Source: Phytoactinopolyspora limicola (lineage in GTDB: Bacteria; Actinomycetota; Actinomycetes; Jiangellales; Jiangellaceae). From it: a stretch of 32,898 nucleotides of DNA. Position numbers and translations under genes: made by a program. The DNA lies in the NCBI RefSeq assembly GCF_011320225.1, contig NZ_JAAOEN010000017.1, positions 1 through 32,898 of the forward strand, given 5' to 3'. The notes beneath the pieces were generated by a model that worked only from the letters and a program-made list of their open reading frames with translations, searched no databases and was not told the origin of the DNA. Positions 1 to 17,182 of the stretch are shown here, piece after piece (the first letter of the stretch is position 1; each line of letters begins with the position of its first letter).

Positions 1-243
1 GATTGCGTCCGATTCTTGAGAACTCAACAGCGTGCCATAATAATTGTCGATGCCAATTTAACCCCCGTTCCGCGGTGGTTGTGTCGTGTGTATGCGCGGC
101 ATGGTTGATCGTGGTTTCGGGATTCCTTTGGTGATACAGCAGGTCTTTGGATCTGTTTGTTTTGCTAGGGTTTTTTCTTTCTCTAAGTGTCGACGTGCTC
201 TGGTTTCTTGCTTTTGGTGAGGGGCTGGGGTTGTCATATGACC
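1..243 (+). other. 16S rRNA leader with boxA-like motif and processing stem
   Basis: Transcribed leader of rRNA operon copy 1. CTTGAGAACTCAACAG at 15-30 is the motif typical of actinobacterial rRNA leaders, usually linked to antitermination or processing. CGACGTGCTCTG at 191-202 can pair with CAGAGCCATGTCG at 1804-1816 downstream of 16S, with one bulge and one G-U pair. That forms the expected RNase III-type stem enclosing pre-16S. A T-rich stretch at about 170-182 lies between. The promoter of this copy is outside the window. Confidence 0.75.
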
Positions 244-5150
<4,907 letters not shown>

Positions 5151-5179
5151 ACACACACAATCTTTGCTGTGAAGACACA

Positions 5180-5217
5180 CGCGTCCACTGTGCGGTTCCC
5201 GAGATACGGTCGGGAAC
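5180..5217 (+). other. 23S processing stem and 23S-5S spacer hairpin
   Basis: CGCGTCCACTGTGC at 5180-5193 is the perfect 14-bp complement of 1999-2012 and closes the pre-23S processing stem. It is followed by the hairpin GTTCCCGA (5195-5202), 7-nt loop, TCGGGAAC (5210-5217). The equivalent in copy 2 is 14907-14944. Confidence 0.8.
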
Positions 5218-5239
5218 ACCCGAACACATCTCCATAGAG

Positions 5240-5357
5240 TTCCGGCGGTCATAGCGAAGGGGAAACGCCCGGTCCCATTCCGAACCCGGAAGCTAAGCCC
5301 TTCAGCGCCGATGGTACTGCCCTGGAGACGGGGTGGGAGAGTAGGACACCGCCGGAC
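5240..5357 (+). rRNA. 5S ribosomal RNA, copy 1
   Basis: About 118 nt. The terminal helix is formed by TCCGGCGG (5241-5248) and CCGCCGGA (5349-5356). The internal CCCATTCCGAACCCGGAAG segment near 5274 is characteristic of bacterial 5S rRNA. Ends may be off by one or two bases. Confidence 0.95.
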
Positions 5358-5367
5358 ATACACCACA

Positions 5368-5403
5368 CAGGGCCGGCCCCCAACACACCGGGGGCCGGCC
5401 CTG
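5368..5403 (+). terminator. rRNA operon terminator, copy 1
   Basis: Perfect 14-bp GC-rich stem: CAGGGCCGGCCCCC at 5368-5381, 8-nt loop, and its complement at 5390-5403. It lies 11 bp after 5S. No long U tract follows, which is common for actinobacterial terminators. Confidence 0.85.
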
Positions 5404-5535
5404 TACCATTTCCACCCCACAACACCACAACGGGCTCCCGGGGCCAGGAGCATTAGTGAGGCATGCTTTCGGTAGTGTCGGCACGGCTGGTGGGGCGTCT
5501 ACAGCGCCCACGTCGCCGACAGCGGAGAAGGCCGT

Positions 5536-7197
5536 ATGACCATTACCAAGCTCGCTGATGAGCTCATTCACGTTCTGTTGGACGCACATCCCATCACGGC
5601 ATCGTTACTGGGGATCCGCGACCGCGAGGATCTTCTGACTGACTATTCCGAAGCAGGCGAGTCCGCGGTGGCAGGCCGGCTCGAGACGATCAGGGCTCGG
5701 GCGGAGGCGGCGGATCCGGCACAGCTGACGGCCGACGATCGAATTGCTCGGGCCGTGATCCTCCAGCAGGCCGATGCCGAGTTGGCTGCCATCGCTGCCC
5801 GCGGTGTCGAGTACACCGTGGCGGACTCGTTCTTCTCCGCTGCCGTCGGGACGCTGTCGAGACTGTCCATGATCGGCATCGCCGAGCAGAGCCACGCTGA
5901 GGGATACCTGGACCGGCTGTCGGGTCTGCCAGCCCTGCTCAGCACGCTCACCGAACGGCACCGGGCGGGTATTGCGGCGGGACGGACACCGGTCCGACGG
6001 CTAGCGGGCCTCGCCGTTGAGCATTTCTCCCGCTATCTCGGGGCGCCCGAGGCCGACCCACTGCGCCGTCCTGGACTAGACAGCGGCATTGACACCGCGG
6101 CGTTCGTGGCTCGGCGTGACCGGCTCCTGAACGAGGTGGTCTATCCGGGGGTGGCGCGATACCGCGATACGGTCGCCGCTGAGATATGTCCGAGCGGCCG
6201 GGCTGACGACCAAGCCGGTTTGTGTTGGTTGCCCGACGGGGAGGTGTACTACGCCCGACTCGTGCGTAGCCACACCACCACCGGCCGGAGCCCGCAGGAA
6301 CTTCATTCCACTGGGCTGGAGGTCCTGGCCCGTCTTGCGGAGGAGTACGCGGCCATCGGTGCCCGCGTGTTCGGCACCAGTGACGTCGGTGAGATTCTCA
6401 GCCGGCTGCGTACCGATCCGGCGATGCGCTGGCGTGACGGTGACGAGTTGCTCTCCGCGGCGCGCGCGGCGGTGGAGCGTGCGGAGCAGGTGGCGCCCCA
6501 CTGGTTTGGCCGGCTTCCGAGCCAGGGGTGTGTTGTCGAAGCGGTGCCGGCTACCGATGGGCCCGGCGCGCCGGTGGCCTACTATATGCAGCCGGCGATG
6601 GACGGGAGCCGACCAGGCGTCTACTTCGCCAACACCTACGACGCGCAGAAGCGCGATCGATATAGCGCCGAGGCGATCGCCTTCCATGAGGCGGTGCCGG
6701 GCCATCATTTCCAACTCACTATCGCCCAGGAGCTGACTGAGCTACCACTGTTGCGGCGCCTAGCCTCGATCACCGCGTTCAACGAAGGCTGGGGACTCTA
6801 CGCCGAGCGGCTGGCCGACGAGATGGAGCTGTACTCCGACGACGTCGCCAAACTCGGCATGCTCAGCGAAGACTCGCTGCGAGCCTGTCGACTGGTAGTC
6901 GACACTGGTCTACATGCCAAGGGGTGGAGCCGGCAACAAGCCGTTGACTTCATGCTCGCGCACACCGCCACCCCCGAGGTGGAGATCGTCTCTGAGGTCG
7001 ACCGGTACATCTCGTCCCCCGGCCAGGCGTTGGCCTACATGGTGGGTCGGCTGGAGATCCAGCGCATCCGAGCGTCGGCCGAAGCGGCGCTTGGCAACCG
7101 GTTCGACGTCAGGGCTTTCCACGACGTGGTCCTCGGCAATGGGCAGCTGCCTATGGGTGCGCTCGACGAGGTGGTCCGGACGTGGGCAGCGCGATAG
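5536..7197 (+). CDS. DUF885 family protein, zinc-metallopeptidase-like
   Basis: A 553-residue protein of the DUF885 family (bacterial proteins with a gluzincin-like active site). HEAVPGHH at about residues 384-391 is the family's HExxxGH-like motif. A second acidic motif, NEGWGLYAE at about 416-424, would supply the third metal ligand, as in related peptidases. No signal peptide or membrane segment is evident, so the protein is probably cytoplasmic. Length is normal for the family. The ATG at 5536 has a GAGAAGG ribosome binding site just upstream. The gene starts 133 bp after the first rRNA terminator and runs convergent with the glycosylase gene, with a 30-bp gap. Metal-dependent peptidase activity is inferred from the motif; the substrate is unknown. 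Confidence 0.88.
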   Translation: MTITKLADELIHVLLDAHPITASLLGIRDREDLLTDYSEAGESAVAGRLETIRARAEAADPAQLTADDRIARAVILQQADAELAAIAARGVEYTVADSFFSAAVGTLSRLSMIGIAEQSHAEGYLDRLSGLPALLSTLTERHRAGIAAGRTPVRRLAGLAVEHFSRYLGAPEADPLRRPGLDSGIDTAAFVARRDRLLNEVVYPGVARYRDTVAAEICPSGRADDQAGLCWLPDGEVYYARLVRSHTTTGRSPQELHSTGLEVLARLAEEYAAIGARVFGTSDVGEILSRLRTDPAMRWRDGDELLSAARAAVERAEQVAPHWFGRLPSQGCVVEAVPATDGPGAPVAYYMQPAMDGSRPGVYFANTYDAQKRDRYSAEAIAFHEAVPGHHFQLTIAQELTELPLLRRLASITAFNEGWGLYAERLADEMELYSDDVAKLGMLSEDSLRACRLVVDTGLHAKGWSRQQAVDFMLAHTATPEVEIVSEVDRYISSPGQALAYMVGRLEIQRIRASAEAALGNRFDVRAFHDVVLGNGQLPMGALDEVVRTWAAR

Positions 7198-7227
7198 GCG
7201 CGGTCAAATGTCCTGTCGCGGGGCTCG

Positions 7228-7863
7228 TCATGTCCGCGCGGCGCGGTAAGCCGAGACCGTCGGGTCGCCGTCGATCCAGAATCGCCACGGAAAGCGGGCT
7301 CCATCTCCGCCGGCGCCGCTGACTCCGACCCGGGGACCAGCACCGACGGTGCTGGTCGGAACCGGTGTGGTCGGGAGGACGAGGGTTACCGGGCCCCCGG
7401 CGAGTAGGTCGAGTCCATCGTGTCGGTGATCGAGGCCGAGCGCGACGGTCAGCCGACCCGGGCCCCGAGCGAGATCGCGGTCGGAGCGCACCACACCACG
7501 GGTGGTCCGTCGCTGGTGGGCAAGCTGGCTCCCTTCGATGACCAATCCGGCCCGAATGAGAACCGCCGCGGCTTGGCCCGTCGGTTGGCACACGATATTG
7601 GCGCAGTGGTGTAGGCCGAGGTGGAGATAGCAATACAGGTGTCCGGCGTCGCCGAACATCGACGCGTTGCGTGCCGTGCGGCCGCGGTAGGCGTGTGATC
7701 CTGGATCATCGGATGACTCATAGGCTTCTACCTCGGTCACCAGGATGGCCACGGTGCCGTCGTCGGAATCATGCCTGAGTATGCCTCCGAGCAGCCCTGA
7801 TGCCGCCTTCAGCGCTGGTTGCCGGAGGAAGGACCGAGAACGGTCGGTAGGGGCGCTGTACAC
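7228..7863 (-). CDS. 3-methyladenine DNA glycosylase (AAG/MPG type)
   Basis: A 211-residue homologue of alkyladenine DNA glycosylase, which removes alkylated and deaminated purines to start base excision repair. The block VTEVEAY contains the catalytic-type Glu (residue 46) and the base-stacking Tyr (residue 48), equivalent to Glu125 and Tyr127 of the human enzyme. His57 in GSHAYRGRT matches the conserved His. The segments ARNASMFGDAGHLYCYLHLG and CANIV follow the family pattern. Length is typical for the bacterial form. The annotated start is GTG at 7863 on the minus strand and has no strong Shine-Dalgarno sequence, so the exact N-terminus is uncertain. The gene is convergent with the DUF885 gene and divergent from tyrS, with a 213-bp gap. 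Confidence 0.9.
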   Translation of the reverse strand: MYSAPTDRSRSFLRQPALKAASGLLGGILRHDSDDGTVAILVTEVEAYESSDDPGSHAYRGRTARNASMFGDAGHLYCYLHLGLHHCANIVCQPTGQAAAVLIRAGLVIEGSQLAHQRRTTRGVVRSDRDLARGPGRLTVALGLDHRHDGLDLLAGGPVTLVLPTTPVPTSTVGAGPRVGVSGAGGDGARFPWRFWIDGDPTVSAYRAART

Positions 7864-8076
7864 GAGACGAGTCTAAGAGTGTCCTCTCGACGTCAGTTGG
7901 GTCCGCGACACGGGTGCGCGGACCTGGAGCCTGATATCCGATCCGAGGTCAACTGTGCGGTTACGACATCGATGCGGGATCATTGGGTGGTACACGGGAT
8001 GGTGGCTGCCGGACACAGCGTGCCTGACGGGGCCGTACATCCCACTCGACGCATGCCCTGAAGGAGACTGGAGACT

Positions 8077-9354
8077 GTGACCGAGATCGTGGACGAGCTG
8101 CACTGGCGCGGGCTGATCGCGCTGTCGACCGACGAGCAGGAGCTTCGCTCCGCTATGGCGGCTGGTCCGGTCACCTACTACGTGGGCTTCGACCCTACTG
8201 CGCCCAGCCTTCACCACGGGCATCTGGTGCAGCTCCTCACCGCTCGCCGACTCCAGCAGGCCGGGCACAGGCCCTTGGCGCTGGTCGGCGGTTCCACTGG
8301 ACTCATCGGCGACCCCAATCCGGATCGTGAGCGGACGCTGAATGATCCCGACGTCGTTGCCGGGTGGGTCGACAAGATTAAGCGTCAAGTCGAGCCCTTC
8401 TTCGACTTCAGTGGCTCCAACGCGGCCCGAGTGGTGAACAACCTCGACTGGACGGCGCCGATGTCCGCCATCGAGTTCCTGCGCGATATCGGGCAACATT
8501 TCCGGGTCAACAAGATGCTCGCCAAAGAGGCCGTGGCCGCTCGGCTGAACTCCGACATCGGCATCGGCTACTCGGAGTTCAGCTACCAGATCCTCCAGGC
8601 GCTCGATTACCTCGAGCTACATCGGCGATACGGCTGCACGTTGCAGACTGGCGGCAGCGACCAATGGGGCAACCTCACCGCCGGCGTCGACCTGATCCGG
8701 CGGATCGAGGGAGCCTCCGTGCACGCCCTGGCGACTCCGTTGTTGTCCAAAGCCGATGGCACCAAATACGGCAAAACGGCCGGAGGTGCGATCTGGCTCG
8801 ATCCGGAGATGATGTCTCCCTACGGGTTCTACCAGTTCTGGCTCAACCTCGACGACGCTGACGTGTCTAGTCATCTGCGCATCATGAGCTCGCTCTCGCG
8901 GGACGAGATCGAGGACTTGGAGAAGCAGACCGCCGAACGACCGGCGGCGCGGGCCGGCCAGCGAGCCTTGGCCGAAGAGCTGACCAGCCTCGTACATGGG
9001 ACCGAGGAGACCCAGCGAGTGGTGGCGGCGTCGCAGGCCCTGTTCGGCCGCGGTGCGCTCGAAGAACTAGACGAGCGCACCCTGTCAGCAGCGCTCGCCG
9101 AAGCAGGGGCGCCGCGAGTGGAGGCCGGCGACGAACTACCAACCTACGTCGACCTTCTGCTCCAGGCGGGCCTGGCCGAGACCCGCTCAGCGGCCCGACG
9201 CGCTGTCTCCGATGGTGGCGCCTACGTCAACAACGAGCGCCTGGATCCAGCAACCTTGCCGGAGGCCAGGCCGAGCCGGAGTGATCTCCTGCATGGACGA
9301 TGGCTGGTCTTGCGTCGAGGCAAGCGCACCGTGGGGGGCGTCGAGCTTGCCTGA
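8077..9354 (+). CDS. tyrS: Tyrosyl-tRNA synthetase
   Basis: A class I aminoacyl-tRNA synthetase of 425 residues that charges tRNA-Tyr. The ATP-binding HIGH-type signature is HHGH at residues 46-49, within PTAPSLHHGHLVQLL. The KMSKS-type loop is KYGKT at about 230-234, the form found in TyrRS. Tyrosine-site segments such as YQILQALDY and GGSDQWGN are present. The C-terminal region (about 355-420) is an S4-like RNA-binding domain. The GTG start at 8077 has AAGGAG 10 bp upstream. In Actinobacteria tyrS commonly lies just before the rRNA operon or the TPR-HAD-tlyA genes, as here. The 213-bp upstream region contains a weak T-box-like sequence. Confidence 0.97.
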   Translation: MTEIVDELHWRGLIALSTDEQELRSAMAAGPVTYYVGFDPTAPSLHHGHLVQLLTARRLQQAGHRPLALVGGSTGLIGDPNPDRERTLNDPDVVAGWVDKIKRQVEPFFDFSGSNAARVVNNLDWTAPMSAIEFLRDIGQHFRVNKMLAKEAVAARLNSDIGIGYSEFSYQILQALDYLELHRRYGCTLQTGGSDQWGNLTAGVDLIRRIEGASVHALATPLLSKADGTKYGKTAGGAIWLDPEMMSPYGFYQFWLNLDDADVSSHLRIMSSLSRDEIEDLEKQTAERPAARAGQRALAEELTSLVHGTEETQRVVAASQALFGRGALEELDERTLSAALAEAGAPRVEAGDELPTYVDLLLQAGLAETRSAARRAVSDGGAYVNNERLDPATLPEARPSRSDLLHGRWLVLRRGKRTVGGVELA

Positions 9355-9368
9355 CCAGCACCGATGGC

Positions 9369-9390
9369 CCACGTGTTGGGCATCACGTGG
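9369..9390 (+). terminator. Possible tyrS terminator hairpin
   Basis: Perfect 7-bp inverted repeat CCACGTG / CACGTGG with an 8-nt loop, 14 bp after the tyrS stop codon. There is no U tract, so termination is inferred only from position and stem. Confidence 0.45.
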
Positions 9391-9397
9391 AAGCAGC

Positions 9398-9427
9398 TTG
9401 ACGCGGTGTCGTGGAAAGTCGTAAGTT
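9398..9427 (+). promoter_or_regulatory. Candidate rRNA promoter 1
   Basis: TTGACG at 9398-9403, an 18-bp spacer, and TAAGTT at 9422-9427. It has the same architecture as the element at 9652-9681, about 254 bp further downstream. Confidence 0.5.
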
Positions 9428-9562
9428 TCTCTTCGGCCCGCGGGGCGCGGGACACCTGAGATGGTGGCCGGCCCGTGGATGCCAATCCCGCCTGACAACC
9501 TCCTACGGTTCGCATGTGCGTACCCGGTGGCTGTCACGCGGGGTCTGCAACTCGGGGTCCCG

Positions 9563-9592
9563 TTGGTGAGATGGAACCGCGTGTTGTAAGCT
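9563..9592 (+). promoter_or_regulatory. Candidate rRNA promoter 2
   Basis: TTGGTG at 9563-9568, an 18-bp spacer, and TAAGCT at 9587-9592. The -10 context GTAAGCTAG is identical to that of promoter 3. Confidence 0.55.
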
Positions 9593-9631
9593 AGTGGAGT
9601 TGCTCTGGCGAGGATTGATCTTGCTGCGGCG

Positions 9632-9651
9632 ATTCGGACCTAGATCCGAAT
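9632..9651. promoter_or_regulatory. 20-bp near-perfect palindrome abutting promoter 3
   Basis: ATTCGGA at 9632-9638 and TCCGAAT at 9645-9651 form an inverted repeat around a CTAG core, with one mismatched pair. It ends exactly where the -35 hexamer of promoter 3 begins, the position expected of an activator or repressor operator. Confidence 0.45.
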
Positions 9652-9681
9652 TTGACGCGGATAGCTGGGGAAACGTAAGCT
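9652..9681 (+). promoter_or_regulatory. Candidate rRNA promoter 3 (main)
   Basis: TTGACG at 9652-9657, an 18-bp spacer, and TAAGCT at 9676-9681 resemble strong actinobacterial housekeeping promoters. A start near 9688 would give a leader of about 280 nt before 16S. Confidence 0.65.
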
Positions 9682-9727
9682 AGAGCAAGTGGATCGCACC
9701 GAGCGAGTCCCTAGCGGGACGGACTCA

Positions 9728-9970
9728 GATTGCGTCCGATTCTTGAGAACTCAACAGCGTGCCATAATAATTGTCGATGCCAATTTAACCCCCGTTCCGC
9801 GGTGGTTGTGTCGTGTGTATGCGCGGCATGGTTGATCGTGGTTTCGGGATTCCTTTGGTGATACAGCAGGTCTTTGGATCTGTTTGTTTTGCTAGGGTTT
9901 TTTCTTTCTCTAAGTGTCGACGTGCTCTGGTTTCTTGCTTTTGGTGAGGGGCTGGGGTTGTCATATGACC
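9728..9970 (+). other. 16S rRNA leader, copy 2
   Basis: Identical to the copy 1 leader. The CTTGAGAACTCAACAG motif is at 9742-9757. The 5' half of the pre-16S stem is at 9918-9929, pairing with 11531-11543. Confidence 0.75.
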
Positions 9971-14877
<4,907 letters not shown>

Positions 14878-14966
14878 ACACACACAATCTTTGCTGTGAA
14901 GACACACGCGTCCACTGTGCGGTTCCCGAGATACGGTCGGGAACACCCGAACACATCTCCATAGAG

Positions 14967-15084
14967 TTCCGGCGGTCATAGCGAAGGGGAAACGCCCGGT
15001 CCCATTCCGAACCCGGAAGCTAAGCCCTTCAGCGCCGATGGTACTGCCCTGGAGACGGGGTGGGAGAGTAGGACACCGCCGGAC
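14967..15084 (+). rRNA. 5S ribosomal RNA, copy 2
   Basis: Same sequence as copy 1, about 118 nt, with the terminal helix at 14968-14975 and 15076-15083. Confidence 0.95.
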
Positions 15085-15094
15085 ATACACCACA

Positions 15095-15130
15095 CAGGGC
15101 CGGCCCCCAACACACCGGGGGCCGGCCCTG
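15095..15130 (+). terminator. rRNA operon terminator, copy 2
   Basis: The same perfect 14-bp stem and 8-nt loop as in copy 1. The TPR-like gene starts only 83 bp further on, and I saw no convincing promoter in between, so some transcription may pass this terminator. Confidence 0.85.
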
Positions 15131-15213
15131 TACCATTTCCACCCCACAACACCACAACGGCACAACCCCGGTACCGGCCGGAAACCCCCGAGCCCACAAG
15201 GAGTTACCGCACC

Positions 15214-16392
15214 ATGGCAGAACGGCGCGACGGTGGACGATCTGACGACCCAGGTCGGGGACGACGCGGCTCTGGCCGGCCAGGACGGCCCGAGACGGGC
15301 AAAGGACCGGGAGGCCGCGGTGGCGGGCAGCGTTCGGGGCCCCCTGGGCAAGGTTCGGGTGGGGGCGGGCAACGCCGTTCTGGCCCAGGCGAGTCGGGAG
15401 GCGGACGGTCCGCGGATGGCCAGGGCCGCCCCGGAGGCCGCGGCGACGCGCGGGGGAGCGACGATCGACGCTCTGGACGCGGCGGACGCGATGAGGGCCG
15501 GCCCGAACGTGGTGGCCGCGGTGGTGCCGCTGCTGGTGGCCGGGACAGCGGTGGCTCCGGTCGGCCTCGTCGTGGCGACTCCGTAGACCGCGGGCGCCCG
15601 GACGTGCGAGGCCGAGGCCCTGGAGGCACTGACCGCGATCGGCCGGACACAGTCGATCCCGAACGGGTGCCTGATCCGCCGATCGATGACGACGTCACGC
15701 CGGATGAACTAGACAACGAGGTACTGGCGGAGCTGGAGAGCTTGAGCTCCGGCACCGCGCGCGTGGTGGCGCGCCATCTGGTCATGGCTGGCCGGCTACT
15801 GGACGACGACGTCGAGGCGGCCTATGAACATGCGATGGCCGCTCGTCGCAGAGCCACCAGGCTCGGTGTGGTGCGGGAGGCCGCGGGTATCGCTGCTTAC
15901 CGCAGCGGCCGGTACGCCGAGGCATTGGCCGAGTTGCGGACGGTGCGGCGGATGACGGGGTCGGCCGAGTATCTTCCGATGATGGCCGATTGTGAGCGTG
16001 GCCTGGGGCGCCCGGAGCGGGCGCTCGACCTGGCCGGCGATCCGGCGATCACGGGTTTGGGTATAGCGGCGCGTATGGAAATGCTGATCGTGGCGGCCGG
16101 TGCCCGTCGCGATCTCGGACAAGACGCCGCGGCGGCCGCGCTGCTGCAGGTGCCGGAGCTGCGTTCGGCGGCGAACGAAGGATGGGTCGCACGGCTGCGG
16201 TACGCGTATGCCGATGCTCTGGAGGCGGCGGGCCGCGAGAAGGAGGCGCGCCGCTGGTTCATCAGGGCGGCCGAAGCGGATGTGGACGAGGAGACCGACG
16301 CGGCGGAACGGGCGGCAGCCTCAGACGGCAGCGAAGTGGCGACAGCATCGGATGGAAGCGAAGTAGAGCCGGAAGCGGGCCCCGACGCCTAG
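15214..16392 (+). CDS. TPR-like protein with RGG-rich disordered N-terminus
   Basis: A 392-residue protein in two parts. Residues 1 to about 150 are low-complexity, made of Gly, Arg, Asp and Ser with many RGG/GRGG runs, a composition associated with disorder and RNA binding. Residues from about 160 to 345 are alpha-helical with TPR-like pairs, for example EAAGIAAYRSGRYAEALAEL. The acidic C-terminus ends with two SDGSEV units. By position it corresponds to the conserved actinobacterial TPR protein between tyrS/rRNA and the HAD gene (Rv1691 in M. tuberculosis). ATG 15214 has AAGGAG 10 bp upstream. A role near ribosomes or rRNA is suggested only by the RGG tail and position. The last 41 bp of the gene are duplicated at 16642-16682. 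Confidence 0.85.
   Translation: MAERRDGGRSDDPGRGRRGSGRPGRPETGKGPGGRGGGQRSGPPGQGSGGGGQRRSGPGESGGGRSADGQGRPGGRGDARGSDDRRSGRGGRDEGRPERGGRGGAAAGGRDSGGSGRPRRGDSVDRGRPDVRGRGPGGTDRDRPDTVDPERVPDPPIDDDVTPDELDNEVLAELESLSSGTARVVARHLVMAGRLLDDDVEAAYEHAMAARRRATRLGVVREAAGIAAYRSGRYAEALAELRTVRRMTGSAEYLPMMADCERGLGRPERALDLAGDPAITGLGIAARMEMLIVAAGARRDLGQDAAAAALLQVPELRSAANEGWVARLRYAYADALEAAGREKEARRWFIRAAEADVDEETDAAERAAASDGSEVATASDGSEVEPEAGPDA
16352..16392 (+). repeat. 41-bp direct repeat, TPR gene 3' end (copy 1)
   Basis: The final 41 bp of the TPR-like gene recur at 16642-16682 with a single C/G difference. The copies are 290 bp apart and enclose an hxlR fragment and repeat element A. Confidence 0.9.
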
Positions 16393-16403
16393 TGTCCGTG
16401 CGG

Positions 16404-16432
16404 CGTCTGCGTGAGCATCGTCTGGCTGCCAC
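16404..16432 (-). pseudogene. Fragment of hxlR-like gene
   Basis: These 29 bases match 16907-16935 inside the intact hxlR gene at all but two positions, in the same orientation. The matching part encodes the helix-turn-helix segment around SQKMLTQTL. It is far too short to function and marks a partial duplication. Confidence 0.75.
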
Positions 16433-16438
16433 CGGCCG

Positions 16439-16640
16439 CGTGATCGTCGCCGCATTTCCGCCCCTCACCCCGGTGATCGTCGCCGCTTTCGGGTCGCTAT
16501 AGCGGCCCCCAAACGGCCCCCCTCAACCCCCGGCGCGGCCCAAAAACCGCCCAGGCCTGGGGGGGGCGCCCCCTCCCCCCCCCCCCCGCGGCGACGATCA
16601 CCGCGAGGCAGGGCACAAACCCGGCAATGATCACCGGGAG
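16439..16640 (-). repeat. Intergenic palindromic repeat, element A
   Basis: This element is made of units with the core GTGATCGTCGCCG in both orientations around the centre GCTATAGCG (16495-16503). It is an inverted copy of element B (18905-19065). 16439-16505 matches the right part of B, and 16592-16640 matches its left part. Between them A has about 85 bp not found in B, including CCCAGGCCTGGG (16550-16561), an 8-base G run and a 13-base C run (16575-16587). That insert may be real or poorly assembled. Confidence 0.8.
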
Positions 16641-16641
16641 T

Positions 16642-16682
16642 ATGGAAGCGAAGTAGAGCCGGAAGCGGGCCCGGACGCCTAG
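16642..16682 (+). repeat. 41-bp direct repeat, TPR gene 3' end (copy 2)
   Basis: Second copy of 16352-16392, 40 of 41 bases identical, detached from the gene and lying just before the hxlR 3' end. Confidence 0.9.
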
Positions 16683-16707
16683 ACCGTGGCGTCCGGCGGG
16701 TGACGAG

Positions 16708-17148
16708 TTAGGTCGCTCCGCCGGTGGTGTCGTACTTCTCGCGGTTGGTGAGTATGTCGTCCATATTCGTCTCCGCCCACACTTTGAGTCCGCGCATCAG
16801 TCCATGAAGTGACAGCCCAAGGTTGGTCAGCTCATAGGTGACCGTGACGGGTACGGTCGGCGTCACCGTACGCGTGAGCAGACCGTCGCGCTCAAGGGAC
16901 CGCAGTGTCTGCGTGAGCATCTTCTGGCTGACACCCGCCAGCTGGCGCGACAACTCCGAGTAGCGCATCGATCGGGGCTCCCCGGCACCGTCGGGGTGCG
17001 GGCAGTCGCTGCCGAGCGCCGCCAGCACCAGCGCCACCCACTTGTCCGAGATTCGATCGAGGAGTTGCCGGCTGGGACAGTTCGCCAGGAATGCGTCGTA
17101 CTCCGCCTTCGCCTGTGCTCGCTTCTGAGCTGCTGTCATCGTCGGCAT
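16708..17148 (-). CDS. HxlR-family (DUF24) transcriptional regulator
   Basis: A 146-residue winged-helix regulator of the HxlR/DUF24 family, most of which sense electrophiles, disulfide stress or quinones. The helix-turn-helix and wing span about 55-115, including MRYSELSRQLAGVSQKMLTQ and LRSLERDGLLTRTV. Cys24 in the segment NCPSRQLLDRISDKW is at the conserved redox-sensing position of this family; Cys49 is a second cysteine. The start ATG at 17148 was chosen because AAGGAG lies just upstream; a longer frame would run into the divergent gene. The gene is divergent from a quinone-oxidoreductase-like gene with a 115-bp gap, the same arrangement as QorR/qor2 of Corynebacterium glutamicum. It therefore probably represses that neighbour and itself until oxidised. 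Confidence 0.92.
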   Translation of the reverse strand: MPTMTAAQKRAQAKAEYDAFLANCPSRQLLDRISDKWVALVLAALGSDCPHPDGAGEPRSMRYSELSRQLAGVSQKMLTQTLRSLERDGLLTRTVTPTVPVTVTYELTNLGLSLHGLMRGLKVWAETNMDDILTNREKYDTTGGAT

Positions 17149-17182
17149 CCGTCGCTCCTTCTTACTCTGCGGTGAGATACGC

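Larger units (their letters stand above)
9355..9727 (+). promoter_or_regulatory. Intergenic region upstream of the second rRNA operon
   Basis: No coding gene is apparent in these 373 bp. Just after tyrS there is a hairpin at 9369-9390 (CCACGTG, 8-nt loop, CACGTGG), possibly the tyrS terminator. Three promoter-like elements with 18-bp spacers follow, with a near-perfect palindrome abutting the last one. The segment 9705-9726 can fold through GAGTCC/GGACTC just before the repeat boundary. Confidence 0.7.
16393..16707. other. Rearranged intergenic region between TPR gene and hxlR
   Basis: These 315 bp hold no intact gene. In order they contain an hxlR-like fragment (about 16404-16432), repeat element A (16439-16640) interrupted by a very GC-rich segment, and a second copy of the TPR gene 3' end (16642-16682). 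A further 25 bp lead to the hxlR stop codon. Confidence 0.8.

Noticed and set aside
15038-15586. A 182-codon forward frame overlapping the 5S gene and the TPR gene
   Set aside because: It begins inside 5S rRNA and is the +1-type shadow of the Gly/Arg-rich region of the TPR protein, without its own ribosome binding site.
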